This document shows, one piece after another, positions 1-14,857 of a stretch of DNA of 64,000 bases (position 1 is its first letter; each line of letters begins with the position of its first letter). Source of the stretch: Halisarca cf. caerulea (taxonomy: Eukaryota > Porifera > Demospongiae > Chondrillida > Halisarcidae); NCBI GenBank assembly GCA_963170055.1, contig CAUJGJ010000161.1:2836975-2900974 (forward strand), in the 5' to 3' direction. The position numbers and the translations under genes were made by a program. The notes under the pieces were generated by a model. The model made no database searches and was not told the origin of the DNA. It saw only the letters and a program-made list of their open reading frames with translations.

Positions 1-133
1 GCATAGGTTTATAGTTTCTTTATTTTAAAAGATTTTATTATGTTCCTTCTCAACTGCAGTGGAAACCTTATTTTGTCACCTCTATTCAAGCAACTTGTTT
101 GACAGGAAAAACCTCATGAACAAGGATATATAA

Positions 134-600
134 AAACATTTAAAATGGCCAATGGATGTAGATAGGGGACCATGCAAAAAGGCTTTATCAACAAAGGATC
201 CTCTGAAAACACTTGAAACAAGGGTAAGTAGTGAAATGGGTACAGGGATAGACGAGCAAAGGTCAAGATGGGCTAGATGGGCAAAGGGCTATACACACAT
301 GAGGCTAAACTGGTATAGGATTAGACAGAGTTTAGCTGGACTGAGTGCACATTATGTAAATTCCTACATCTCATAGCATATTTTATACATATGAGAGGGA
401 TGTAGGAATTTGTAGTGTGCACTCAGTCCAACTGAACTCTGTCTAGTCCTATGCTCACCTAGCCTCATGTATGATAGCCATATGCTCATCTAGCCCTATG
501 TCCATCTTGCCCTTTATCCACCTAGCCTTGTACCCGTTTTTCAACTTATCCTTGTTCCAAGTGTTTTTGGAGGATTCTTTTTGGTACTTTTGGTACTTTT
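134..600. repeat. fold-back (long inverted repeat) element
   Basis: The left arm (about 193-372) reads as the approximate reverse complement of the right arm (about 397-577), with a short central spacer around 373-396. Both arms carry the same landmarks: a 'gcactcagtcc'-type segment near the centre and an 'acttgaaacaagg' segment near the outer end. Half-copies with the same landmarks occur at 3,548-3,840 and 34,190-34,490, so it is a dispersed family. Two apparent reading frames here follow the repeat and show no protein similarity I recognise. Likely a non-autonomous fold-back or MITE-type element (inference). Confidence 0.6.
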
Positions 601-833
601 GGTACTTATTCTTTTTGGCTCAATCTTGTGTCAATTCTACATCTTTTATCATGCATTTTTAGATGGTTGTTGTACACCCTAAGACATAGGAATACTATGT
701 ATACTGCACATATGCACGATTTGCAACTATAGAACACATCCCACACTTGCATATTCCAGAAAAATTAATTTGAATGGGGTGTTTATAAAAACTATGTTTA
801 AACCACAAATACGTATTTACAAACAAAACAGAA

Positions 834-1190
834 AATGGAAAGTTTTAATGAAATCCACTATTCAGGAAAGGGTGACATACATGTACAGCCACCTCCTGCC
901 TCCCTAACAGACCTAATGGTTATGAAAGTCTATAGGGCAACCCAACCTAGCCTGGCGTAGTTAGTCTGGAAAAGAGATCTAAATCCTCCACAGTAGACCT
1001 AATGGTCAAATAAGTCTAGGGCAACCCAACCTAGCCTAGCCTAGTTAGTCTATTGTGGGGAAAAACAGCAATGAGGAAAAGTGGACTTCTGCTAGGATTG
1101 AACTGGCAACCTTCAGCTTAGTATGCTGATGCTCTACCTTCTAAGCTAGGAAGCCCATCCAGTAGGCAAGGTAAGTGTGAAGGCAAGAAG
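834..1190 (-). mobile_element. tRNA-derived SINE, copy A
   Basis: Read on the minus strand, 1,152-1,081 resembles a tRNA. It has an A-box-like 'TAGCTTAGAAGG', an anticodon-type stem-loop 'CAGC..GCTG' and a B-box-like 'AGTTCAATCC'. It lacks a convincing acceptor stem, so it is not called as a working tRNA gene. The body (1,075-834) contains a partly duplicated segment ('agacctaatgg ... gtctagggcaaccca') and ends at 'gaaatccactattcagg'. A second copy with tRNA-like head lies at 17,039-17,330, and the headless body appears at 17,412-17,640. RNA polymerase III origin is inferred from the two internal boxes. Confidence 0.65.
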
Positions 1191-1383
1191 GCAAGACAAC
1201 ATACTTTACATAGTTTACAACTATGTAAAGTATGTTGATTTGTTATAACACATCAAAGTATGATGTATACGTTTCACAACACCGAGTTCCTAGGGCACTT
1301 CACACCCAAATTAGGCGAGTGTTGTAAAAACGCATACAGCACACTTTGATGTGTTATAGCTGACTTGTTGCACATATTTAGAA

Positions 1384-2804
<1,421 letters not shown>

Positions 2805-3545
2805 GCCAAATTAACTTTTGTTCTGAAATAACCCCCATGTGAGTTCAGCAATCGGCATCCATTCAAATATCAGCCTCCTATGGTCCTGCAGCTATTGGGT
2901 TTGTTGCTAACGTGCACAATGAGTGCAATCATTGCTACAGCAGTGCAAAAGTGACAATTTCCAATGCCAATTAACCTCTCCACCAAATCTGGTTTAACAG
3001 TTCCCGTGCAGGGGAGCTTACAGGTTGTGCGCACACTTTCAGCCTTTGATGCCACCAAAAGTGTGCTACATGCGATATGTGTGCTTGCTTTTTGTTTTGA
3101 TGTTACCGCCCATCATACAACCAATATTGTTGAACGGGTAAGTCAATGGATCCTTTCTATATAGATTAACAAGGACTAGATAAATACCAATGTCAAACAT
3201 CGTAACAAGAAGTACTTCAAGCTATTGATACTGGATACTTCAGTGTACTGTATGTGCACAACAATTATGTATTTGAGAAATCACAGAAAGCTGTGCTTGT
3301 TTTCAGGTGAGTTGTAACATCCTTTCATGTGTCATCATCAATTATGAAAAAGTGTTGCAATGCAGCCTGAACCAACTTTTAACATGAATTAGGCAGGCAC
3401 AAGATAAAATATTTTATTGCCCTTTTTGGTAAATCAATGGCTGTTGTACACAGTAAATCATCTACTATTCAGAAAATCTTAAATTCATCCCATTAATATT
3501 ACTCTGTACATGTTCTATTTACACATCAGGTGTACTCCTAAAATA
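2805..3545. other. gene-free stretch, no recognised element
   Basis: No exon with splice sites and no recognisable repeat was found. The opposite-strand frames around 2,870-3,164 overlap each other and have no known motif. It may be decayed transposon sequence. Confidence 0.4.
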
Positions 3546-3547
3546 TA

Positions 3548-3840
3548 AAGGTGTATAAAACATTTAAAATGGTAAAAGGATGGAGGATTGGCACAGGACC
3601 ACGTTAAATGCTTTATCAAAAAAGCATCCTCCAAAAACTTTGAAACAAGGGTAAGTTGTGAAACAGGCACAGGGCTAGATGGGCAAAGGGCAAGATAGGC
3701 ATAGGGCTATACATACATAAGGCATGGATATAGGGTTAGACCATAGATATTCTATACTATGTAGTATAGAATATCTATGGTTAGACAGAGTTTAGTTGGA
3801 CTGCGTGTACACTGCATATTCTTACATCCCGGTATGGGTT
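3548..3840. repeat. half-copy of the fold-back family
   Basis: It repeats the left-arm order seen at 134-372: 'acatttaaaatgg', then 'aaagcatcctcc', 'tgaaacaagggtaag', 'gggcaaagggc' and 'agacagagtttag'. It carries a 42-bp perfect palindrome (3,740-3,781) not seen in the copy at 134-600. Confidence 0.6.
3740..3781. repeat. perfect palindrome, 20-bp arms
   Basis: The arm 'accatagatattctatacta' is followed by a 2-bp spacer (tg) and its exact reverse complement. It lies inside the fold-back half-copy at 3,548-3,840. Confidence 0.9.
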
Positions 3841-4124
3841 GGGCCTACTGAAATTTTTCTTGCTTTAGAAATGTAGATATTGTTTAAAAACCTACAAAAG
3901 GCACTTCACGCTAACAATTGGAACTCACTGACAAACAATGAGACATAGACATAGACTCTTCCTGGTGGCCCATAGCTTTATTCGAAAAACGTTGAGAAGA
4001 AAATCTTAAAATGCTATTGGTATTGCAGATCTGTACCTCACAGTCTGTGCTTTGAATTTCCTTAAAGAGATGGGTTTAGGAAGTTCTTGAACTACACTAT
4101 ACTTTGTCTATATATAGCTACTGT

Positions 4125-4300
4125 AGTAGATCAAAGCGCACCGAAGTGCTTATAGATTATTATGAAAGCTTTGGATTCCCTATAACATTGTTTTTTGGTC
4201 AGAAACTAATTTGCACTAAATTAAATGTATGGTGGCCATGTTTTTCCATACCAATCCTACACATGGAGTACTTCCATACTCCATAATGAATTTAATACCA
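4125..4300. repeat. dispersed repeat with internal 'ggagtacttccatactcc' palindrome
   Basis: It contains 'atgtatggtggccatg', 'tttttccata', 'caatcctacacatgg' and the near-palindrome 'ggagtacttccatactcc'. The same series occurs at about 34,295-34,375, nested inside a fold-back family copy, and in a weaker form at about 10,397-10,495. An unclassified repeat family. Confidence 0.5.
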
Positions 4301-4341
4301 ATTATATTCATGAACTCAAGTACACCAAGGTATAAACATAC

Positions 4342-4638
4342 CAATATTAGTAGTCGGCCAGTGTACGCTTGAAGGTGATCCTGTTCCAGCTCCATTAATT
4401 GCATAAACTGTTATTCTGTACCTTGTGCATTCGAGTAGGTAACAAATTCTCACACTCCTGCGACTACTGCTGACACATCCACTAAGGGAGTGACTGATAC
4501 CAGAGGTCACACTGGTGGCATTCCAACAGTATCTATTGATAGGTCTGCTGGGAGAGGATCGGGAGGACCAAGTGACTGTAATACATGAGGAGGAGGAGGA
4601 CAAAGTTGTGACTCTCAGTGAGAACACAGGTCCAGGAG
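4342..4638 (-). CDS. fibronectin type III exon (second FN3)
   Basis: A 297-bp phase 1-1 exon with an AG acceptor before 4,638 and a GTATGT donor after 4,342. It encodes one FN3 domain: 'PGPVFSLRV' at the A strand, 'ITVTWSS' with the core Trp, and 'YRITVYAINGAGTGSPS' with the core Tyr and the F-G loop. The codon after the acceptor is completed by a G from the previous exon, as in the FN3 exon at 5,267-5,566, so the two are interchangeable modules. Confidence 0.8.
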
Positions 4639-7600
4639 CTATGAACAAAAGAAGAGAATTAAATTAGTTATCGCAAGTAGAACTTCTATAACTTGACTCT
4701 CTGTGGGCAGTAAGTATATCAGATTAGCAAAGTTGCTGAATTATGTGTAGTAGATTCTTAGTATGTGACTGTGCCCCAGAGTACGGAGGAGTAGGAAGAA
4801 AGCTATAGTGTCAAAGTGTACTGATTCCACTTACTGTAAGCAAACATTGCATCATATAACAATGCATGTCATGGGGTACAAGGTACTGAACAATCACAGC
4901 AAATGTGGATACTCAAAGATTGAAACCTTTGAGTATCCACATTATCCACAGTAACAGTTAATATACTCATCCAAAAACAATAATATAATTGAGCAACTAT
5001 GCAGAAAAGAAAAATTAATTATGAAATAGTAACAAAGGTTGGAATTTATAGCATTTGTATGTCCTGTATGTCAAGGCTTGTGCATTTTAAATTGTAATTT
5101 GCCTACATACAACTACTTCCACAAGTGTGGCCCTGTTCCAGCTCCATTCCTTACATAAGCTGATATTCTGTACCATACATGCAAACAATGTACTATAGTA
5201 CTTACTACTAAGTAGGATTGGTAAATGGTGGTCCAATCAAACCTTGTATAATCCCAACCTACATACCTGCTTGGTGTGTTGTAGAAAATGTCCATGAGCC
5301 ATATTTATCTGAGCGATATCCCTCTAGGTTAACAGCAATGCTGAATTTGTACTTTGTATACGGAGTCAGTTTAGAAATATTCTTTTTATAATCATATGAT
5401 GTTGTATTGATGTAAATAGAACGGTAAGAAGAAGAACTGGACACAGCATATCGAATCCGGTATCCTATAATTCTCCCTCCATGTTGTAGTTCAGGTACCA
5501 TTGACCAATGCACAGAGATGCTTGTTGAAGATGTAGCATAAGATACAATTGACTTCGTAACAGGAGCTGCAGATCAAAAAGAAGTAGTGTATACATTCTT
5601 GTACCCTAATGAAGGGGTGTTGTCTGTTTACAGACCCTTGCATAGACCCCTTGCATGGTTTACCCTGTGAAAATATCCTGCTATAATATGGTATATATCA
5701 CTATCCATATTCATTCATGCATTACGGTATACCATATTCCTGGTATATATGTATTAGAAACTACACGACTGTTTAATTGGGGAGTAACATGTAGTAACTA
5801 ATTTATCTCCTTTTAACACTTAAAAAGACAGCTACTCTGCTATAGCTGGCTATGCCCTTGATCTGCTTATCTACGACCATTTATTAGATGATTCTGCCAA
5901 TCACGCAAGAAATATGTCCACTTCAATGTCATTTTACATGTAGTCACGTGCGTCAGTACTTCGTACGCGGAGTGCTCTTCTTTCTGTGACGGTGCTGGAA
6001 AATCATTGCTGAATCGTTGGATAACCCACTACCTGCCTCTCCACACATCAACCAGATTTATACCATTCCCAAAGAGGACTTGTGGGCAGAATAAGCCCTT
6101 TCTACCAAATTAGTTTAAGTATTGATTTGAGCTGTTTTTGTTGGAAAAAATAAATGCTTTAGTTGTTGGTTTCAATGCAAGTTCAATATAGTGTTACTAT
6201 GCACTTGCATATAAATAATAGTATAAACCGAAAAAATGACTAGTCCAAGTGCAGTATGTAGTGATTGGCTCAAACTGACAGGACCAATCAAAATGGTGCT
6301 CCTACGGCCATGTAACTGGCTACTTTAGTGACATTTTCCTGCAATATTGTTGTGATATGTGATACTGTATGTTCAATCAAGAAGGCAGTCTAATTAAAGT
6401 TATGTAATGATGTTTGACAGCCAAGCATGCACAGTATATATTCACTAATTATAACAATAATATAATGTAGAGTGATGTACAGTGCAACAGATATGTAGTG
6501 ATGTAGAGTGATGTAGGGTGATGCCGGATCATACAGTGTGATATACAGTAATGCAAGGTGATGTAGAGTGATGTAGAGTAATGCAGGGTGATGCAGGGTG
6601 ATGTACAGTGATGCAGGGTGATGTACAGTGATGCAGGGTGTTGTAGAGTGATGTAGGGTGATGCAGGGTGTTGTAGAGTGATGTAGAGTGTAGGCCGATG
6701 TAGGGTGATGCAGAGTGATGTACAGTGATGTACAGTGATGTAGGGTGATTTAGAATGATGTAGGGTGATTTAGAGTACATGACATGTATAGGGTGATGCA
6801 GGATGATGTAGAGTGATGTAGGGTGATGCAGGGTGATGTAGAGTGATGCAGGGTGATGCAGGGTGATGTAGAGTGATGCAGGGTGATGCAGGGTGATGTA
6901 GAGTGATGCAGGGTGATGCAGGGTGATGTAGAGTGATGTAGGGTGATGCAGGGTGATGTAGAGTGATGTAGGGTGATGCAGGGTGATGTAGAGTGATGCA
7001 GGGTATTGTAGAGTGATGTAGAGTGTAGGCCAATGTAGGGTGATGCAGGGTATTGTAGAGTGATGCAGGGTGATGTAGAGTGATGTACAGTGATGTAGGG
7101 TGATGTACAGTGATGTAGGGTGATGTAGAGTGATGTAGAGTGTAGGCCAATGTAGGGTGATGTACAGTGATGTAGGGTGATTTAGAATTATGTAGGGTGA
7201 TTTAGAGTGATGCAGGGTGTTGTAGAGTGATGTACAGTGATGTAGGGTGATGTAGAGTGATGTAGAGTGTAGGCCAATGTAGGGTGATGTACAGTGATGT
7301 AGGGTGATTTAGAATTATGTAGGGTGATTTAGAGTGATGTAGGGTGATTTAGAATGATGTACAGTGCAACAGACATGTAGAGATGTAGAGTGATGTAGGG
7401 TGATTTAGAATGATGTACAGTGCAACAGACATGTAGAGATGTAGAGTGATGTAGGGTGATGCAGGATCATACAATGTGATGTACAGTGATGCAAGGTGAT
7501 GTAGAGTGAAGTACGGTGATGTAGGGTGATGCAGGGTGATGTAGAGTGATGTAGAGTGATGCATACACACACACACACACACACACACATACACACAACA

Positions 7601-7873
7601 CACACGCACACACACACAACACACACACACACACACACACACACAGGTACACACACAGGTGTGTGTACCTGTGTGTGTGGGTGGGTGGGTGGGTGATGCA
7701 GGATGATTTAGAGTGATGTAGGGTGATTTAGAATGATGTACAGTGTAACAGACATGTAGAGATATAGAGTGATGCAGGATCATACAATGTGATGTACAGT
7801 GATGCAAGGTGATGTAGAGTGAAGTAGGGTGATGTAGGGTGATGCAGGGTGATGTAGAGTGATGTAGAGTGAT

Positions 7874-7954
<81 letters not shown>

Positions 7955-10900
7955 ACACACACAGGTGTGTGTACCTGTGTGTGTGTGTGTGGGTGGGTGG
8001 GTGATGCAGGATGATTTAGAGTGATGTAGGGTGATTTAGAGTAAAAGCAGTGTGATATAGGGTGATGTAGAGTGATGTAAAGTGATGTAGAGTGATGTAC
8101 AGTGATGTACAGTGATGTAGGGTGATTTAGAGTGTATATGGGGTGATGCAGAATGATGTAGAGTGATGTAGGGTGATTTAGAGTAAAAGCAGTGTGATAT
8201 AGGGTGATGTAGAGTGATGTAAAGTGATTTAGTGTGATGCAATGTAACAGATAAGTACCATATATTCCCTAATTTTTCGGCAGAACAAATTTCAGGTCAA
8301 GGTCAGTAATTAGATGTAGAAAGGTTAGAACCGGAAGACTGACAAAGTAGGGAAATATGACAACAAATTAGGTTCACGATGTGCAAATAGTGGAATTGTC
8401 ATAATGCTTCCTTTAATGGTATCCTATGTACATGGATGGGAGGCTGAAATCAATGTTTTACACTAAGTCTTAATTTTTCTTGAATATGGCATATACTAGA
8501 AGGTATGCATGACCATACTTGTTCTGTTATTTTACTAATTTATAGTATGAGCAAAGAACTTGGACGTTCATATTCAAATGATCGATTGGCACTGCTCTGT
8601 GTCTTGATAGATATCAAACAAGTAAAGAGTGGGATAAACAGACCAAGTATGTTCAAAGTTTGTAGCTGATGAAAAATTAGTCATAGGCTAGAAATTAGGA
8701 AACGCCATATTTCGGCAAAAAATTAGAGGATAACCTGACCCTGTTTGGCCTGGTGTCAAATAATAGGGGTGCTGATAAATTAGAGAATATACAGTATATG
8801 CACAACAAATACCAAAGTCATGTAGGACATATCCAGATGTGTTATGATATACAGCACTCCTCAGTTTGCATAGTGATGAATGATATTTTTTGGCACGTGC
8901 CTATAAAATTTTATATAGTTATATAATATTAGTCACGCATTCATCTCATGATTAGGGTTGTTATTCAGGCATATACAAATGCTGAATCCATGTTTAGTGA
9001 TGTTTTCTGTCATCACTGTTAATCTGTCACGTGCTGAATTCATAAGTTCTTGAAAATTTTAGTTATGCACTGGGTGCTGGATTTGAGAAATAGTTTATAG
9101 TGCATGGGTCCCCTAGAGTTTGTCTTAACCAGATTTGACATATTTTGACTTTCCGTTCCAGTCCTGAGTTATAGATGTCTGAAGTTTGCATGGTTTTCAT
9201 GGCTGATTTCACCAATCTCGGCTTTGTAGAAGAATGACAAAATACACAACATGGAAAAGTTAGTAAATGTACTTTTGCTATCGCAATTTATGTAAAAAAT
9301 ATCCAACAAGCTGCTCCACCATGCAGCACCCATTCATCATAAGGCATTAAAAACTATATTCAACAAGAAGTTTAAATGTCTGCTAGCTACCAATAATTTT
9401 TTTCAATATTCTGATTTTTTGTACAAAATTGTAAAAAGACCAAAAATTTCACACCTCTGAAATAGTGTGGACATGCCCCACATGCGAAAAGATTTATTAA
9501 TCATTACCCTACATTGGCATAGGAATGACTTGTACTTTGGGGGGGGGGGGGGGGGGGCTCATTCAATATCATGTGCAATTCATGTGCAGTATAATAGCTT
9601 GTTTAATGTAATGTATGATCAGGCAAACATTGGGGGGGCTATAGCCCCTCCAGCCCCCATGGTTCCTACACCTATGCCCTAGCTTGTAGGCTAATCTAGC
9701 ACTTTTTCTTGTATAGTCTGATTAAAGAGGCATAACTGTATATGTAAGATTCAAACTTTCCAACCTGAACAAACAACACTTGCAGCTTTTCCGTGACCAC
9801 AGTTATTCTCTCCAAAATCCCATCGAGTACAGTGGTGGAGAAAAAGTTCATTCCCATCACATTCCAAGTCATCCAGATGAATTGGACCAGTGCCTTCACC
9901 AAAGTGAGCGCCACGAGGATAAGATGTTGGTGAGCCATATCCAAGCTGGCGACATACTACCTTGGCATCGTTATAGTTCCAACCATCATCACACACAGTT
10001 CCCCAGGTCCTATTGTAGTAATATTCAACACGACCTTCTAGTGCATTTCTTCCATCAACTAGTCTCACTATAAGCTGATCTACACAACAATGTAAGCATG
10101 TCAAATATTACTGATTTTCTGACATTATTCTCTGTACAGTAGGTACTTTGCATAATACACTACATTTGTACACAAAAACTTGATTTATTTTACAAACATT
10201 CACTCACAACTCGATCTTGAAAGTTTCAGCTTTTATGGTAAAATTGTTGGGTGTTGTATTAGTGTTCAATCAAACCACCTATTTGCTAAAATAAAATGAC
10301 TGCCAATACTTCTGATTATACAGTACATTGTATTACTGATAGTAGTGTTGCAAAACACACCTGTGCTTTGAGAGCTTTAAACTAATTTTTCTTGCAGCTA
10401 ATGTGTTCAATACACCAAAATGCTTATGAAGCTTTTGATTTACCATACTGTAAGTTGTTGGGTGAAAATATTTCGTGCTAATACATGGTAGCCATGATTC
10501 AGGTGTCAATCCACATAAGGAGAATACAGTTCAGCTACAATTTGTTTTCAAGTCTGAGGTATTAATCACCATTTGCTTGCAAAGTCAGGTGTTAAACCTG
10601 ACCTGTGAATATCATTACACTAAATCACAGCAATTACAGCATGCATGTGGCAATAATGCAGGAAGTCATACATGAGGTTCAAATGCCTCAGATACAGACT
10701 TGACTGTTTTAAATAACATGAATACACAATAAATTAATTCTAGTTTCATGTAGCTGGAGTGTGTACCATCGTTCAGTGTACTGCTTCCTTGAGGCGATAT
10801 CAAACTGCTTCTTCTTTAGTTGGCGACAACGAATGGCGGTCACTATCAATAGTCTTCCTAAACCCCGTTGGTAAAATAAAAATGGTGTTGTTGTTCCCCA

Positions 10901-13682
10901 GTGCAGCTATGACGGAGTATGCTTGGTATGTCAAACTCGGTGAACCCGGTGAGTTCTAAGCTGCTGGAAGGCCGGCCCCCTTCGACGGCTTAGCCACTGC
11001 CATTTTAAGGTATAAGGCAACGTTTACACTATACAGAACCTCTGGAATGTTTTCACACAAATCCATTTACTAATGATTCTCACATGGAATCGTTATCGCC
11101 TTTTGCTTAGACACGGACCCTGTGCTATTTCAAGATTTCGGTTTGTGGTGGAAGCCAAACGAAACTGTCAAGTTTGCTTCAGCATAGCCAGAAGGAAAAC
11201 TACTTTTAATAATACTCATATAGGGGTCAACTCCACCTCCTTCACACAAATGCGGTATACAAAATACTCTAGACCCTTTCTCATCTTCCCAGTGACGTAT
11301 GTCAGTCAGGGCGAGCATGGATCTGCATGGCTATAAAGGATTATCTGTATATATTCTGTGTGACTTTGATATAATATAGCAGCTATAGATTTATAATGCA
11401 ATGCTGAAATCCTTACCATCTGATTAAGATTCAAACATAATAAACATAAACATAAATAATAAACAATAATAAATATAATAATAATGTGGGGCAAAGTAAA
11501 ATATCAGCCAACAATTTGCCGGGATCATTTGCTTGAAACAATAGCCAAAGTTCAATGCAATATACATCATTTTCAAACTCACCTACACAACGTAATCGAA
11601 CATCATCTGAATGACTACAGTTGTGAGTTCCATTGGATCTTCTAGAGCACTGATACAACCATTCATGTTCGGTAGTCTACAGATATAAATTTATAATGTG
11701 AAAAGTGAAATTCTCCAACATGGAATATACTATCCTAATCTCAAGCTATCACCCAAAATCATCACACATACAGCACATTCCTAAAAATATAGGATTATAC
11801 AATATTTTTGACATGCTAGTCCTAGACTCACTGACAAGGGGTAAGCTCAAGTCAAAGGTCACAGAATATACTACTTTTATTACACTCCTACGTATGTAAT
11901 TATTTTGGCAAGAAATGACTGAAAGCATAAACAAAGCATTGAAAGTAACAAACATTTCATCTAGACACACCAGTTAAAACAATGGTAGAATGCAGAGTCA
12001 TGATAAATAGTGAGATTTCGCATGTGGGCCATACACACACTAATTGATAGATGTGAAATTGTGTTGATTTTTGGAAGGTTTGTTCTTAGCCTGTGTGGCC
12101 CTGAGAATATTGTATGTATATATATACCTATGTATTCCATAAATAATGAACTATATGCATATTTTCACTTACAAATTTGCAAGGAGGTATGAAAATCCAG
12201 TGTCTCCAACACGCTAGATTTCCCATCAGTTTATAATTATATCCATGTTTTCCAAATTCATCCAAAGAACATCCATCACAATGCATACAAGCTATACTAT
12301 CAGAAAATTTTCTCCATACCAAAATTTCATAGCTAGCCTCATTTTTGCAGGTTATAAATTTTCTTTTGTATAATGTTTTGCAGCCTTTGACTACAGATTG
12401 TGCAATGAAGAGGTCTTGTTTTTTAGGAAACGTTTGCTAGTCCAGGCCCGTACGTAGGCAGGCTTGTGTTTGAGGGGGTGCTTTTCAAAGTAAGATGGAC
12501 AATGGATCTATTATGCAACAAAATATGGATGACGGAATTAGTTCTTGTTTTGATCTCCATGCATTTTTGCCATCAATTTGAATGCTTTAGAAAGCAAATG
12601 GATCAATACACCTGAGTAAATCACTTCAAAATTTCTAAACAAGTATGCTGAATTTCCAGGAACTACTGTGTCTGTGACAGTTACTGGCTAACTCTATGAG
12701 AGTAAGTTCAGTGCAAGTATATTTTTAAGGTACCATTCCTGCAAAAGGGGGGTGCTAACGCACCCTACGCACCACCCTGGCTACAGGCCTGTAGTCCTGG
12801 TGAATGAAATTGTATACCTTTGTTCTTTTTTGAATAGATGTATTTAGTATATATCCCTAAGAGGCTAGACGGACTTGGAATCTAATTAAGTCAGTACCGA
12901 TACCATCCTTAGGTCGTGATACATTCCGAATATTGTAAGTTGTTTCATGCTTAGAGGATAGGTTAGGTAAGTTTATTTTATTTGTGAGAGCCTTTAGCCA
13001 AGGGCTGCTATCCTAGGTACCCAGGAAGGAGAGGTAGCCATTTTCTTTACCATACAGGTGGCTATCTATTTCCGTGATTATCCAATCTGCTTTACATAGT
13101 CCATTTCCAGGAAAACATGGATAAATCTAATGGGATTACAAACCCATATGTGTTTTTGTCATATTTTGGTTCAAACTTACAACTAGGTACCATATACGGA
13201 GAAATGGACCTTTGAAGACAAGGATTGCAGAGCACAAATGGGCTGTGAACCAGATGGACACCAAGAATGCTAATGCTGTACACTTCGACATGTTGAACAA
13301 CAAAATAAACTGGGACAGGTCAAAAGTGATTGACAGGGAGAAGAGGTGGAAGAAAAGGAAGATCAAAGAGGCATCCACATCAGAAAACTCAGAATGTATT
13401 TTGGGCACTTGCCCTATGTCATAATTCTGTGAATTGTTGGGCCATAAAATGTTGACTTCTTTCTTTAATTGTCTGTAGTGCCGTGTTCTGCTTATTGAAC
13501 TAGTGTTTATGCAATTATTTGTATTATATATATTTTTTTCTTTTTCTTTCTTTTCTTTAATTACTACAATAATAATACAACACTAAGACAACTCTAAAGC
13601 AAAACATAAAACAGCAAAATTATGTACGACAAAAGTCATCAAACATCAGTGTCTGATCATAGTGATCCTATATCTATATTTA

Positions 13683-13732
<50 letters not shown>

Positions 13733-13988
13733 CCTACCTACCTACCTACCTATCTACCTATATAATATATATATATATATACACATATATATATATTGAA
13801 CGAGTGTTGCACATCGGAAATCCTAATGAAAGCAATATACATATGGGCTGCCAGTCCTAAAAATTATGTTGTTGTTGGGAAATGTGTTCCATGTACAAAC
13901 ATAATTAATATTCTAAGCATATTACTTGCTGTATCCTGGTGCATGAACAAATTTATGGATAGATCAAAGGAAAAATGTGCATATGTCG

Positions 13989-14031
<43 letters not shown>

Positions 14032-14812
14032 CTCAGCACACTTCATAATTGATGTCAATTGGTAGCATAAGCGGCTATAGAACTGATCAACTCTAGATGA
14101 GGCTGCACAAACTAACAGTAAACAGTGAGTTGCTGCCAGGATACAAATAAAAATATCTTCCTCAGCCTATGAATGATAATTACACGTATACACGAGCACA
14201 GGAACTCACCGAGCAATCTACATCATCATACCAAATGCTTCCATTTCCCGGAGTTGCCAATGATTCGCACAAATCACAGGATACACCTGCATATCCCATT
14301 TGGAAGCAGGCAACATTGGCCTCATAAAATCCCCATCCATCATCACACACTGTTCCGTAATGATTGTTCATTACCATCAATCGTCCATCACGCTTATTAT
14401 CAGATCCACCATGTAGAGCAAGTGCTCCATCTGGAATAGCTACAAAATACATAAAACAATGACAATGTTCATTAATAGAGGAACTTGTGTCAATGTATGC
14501 ACAAATTCACAGCATCTTAGTAATCACTAGTTGTATTGCTGCTGAGCTTTGTATGCATACATACATGCATACATACACAAATACGTATGTGCTGTATGTG
14601 ACGGAATAAAGGTTTGGTTCATTAAACAGCTGGGAGTAAAAGTAGCTATAGCTAGTGGCCAGGTCTTAAATACATAATAACTGATCTCGAATCAACTTCA
14701 GGTCTTAGTGAACAATTAATGCTCCATCAACAATAATTATTATTGTCAATCATACAACATCTAGGATGACTTCCACTTTGTTTAGCCTTTGATACCATGC
14801 CAAATGAATGAA

Positions 14813-14857
<45 letters not shown>

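Noticed and set aside
1081..1152. Genuine tRNA gene on the minus strand
   Set aside because: A and B boxes are present but no sound acceptor stem, and a diverged second copy exists, so SINE head is the better call.
6529..8242. Long His/Ser/Pro/Leu-repeat frames on the minus strand
   Set aside because: They follow the 10-bp minisatellite phase by phase, with no start context or splice structure.
6440..8250. Possible CRISPR-like or telomeric repeat array
   Set aside because: Units are contiguous 10-bp degenerate repeats without spacers, and the unit is not a telomeric motif.
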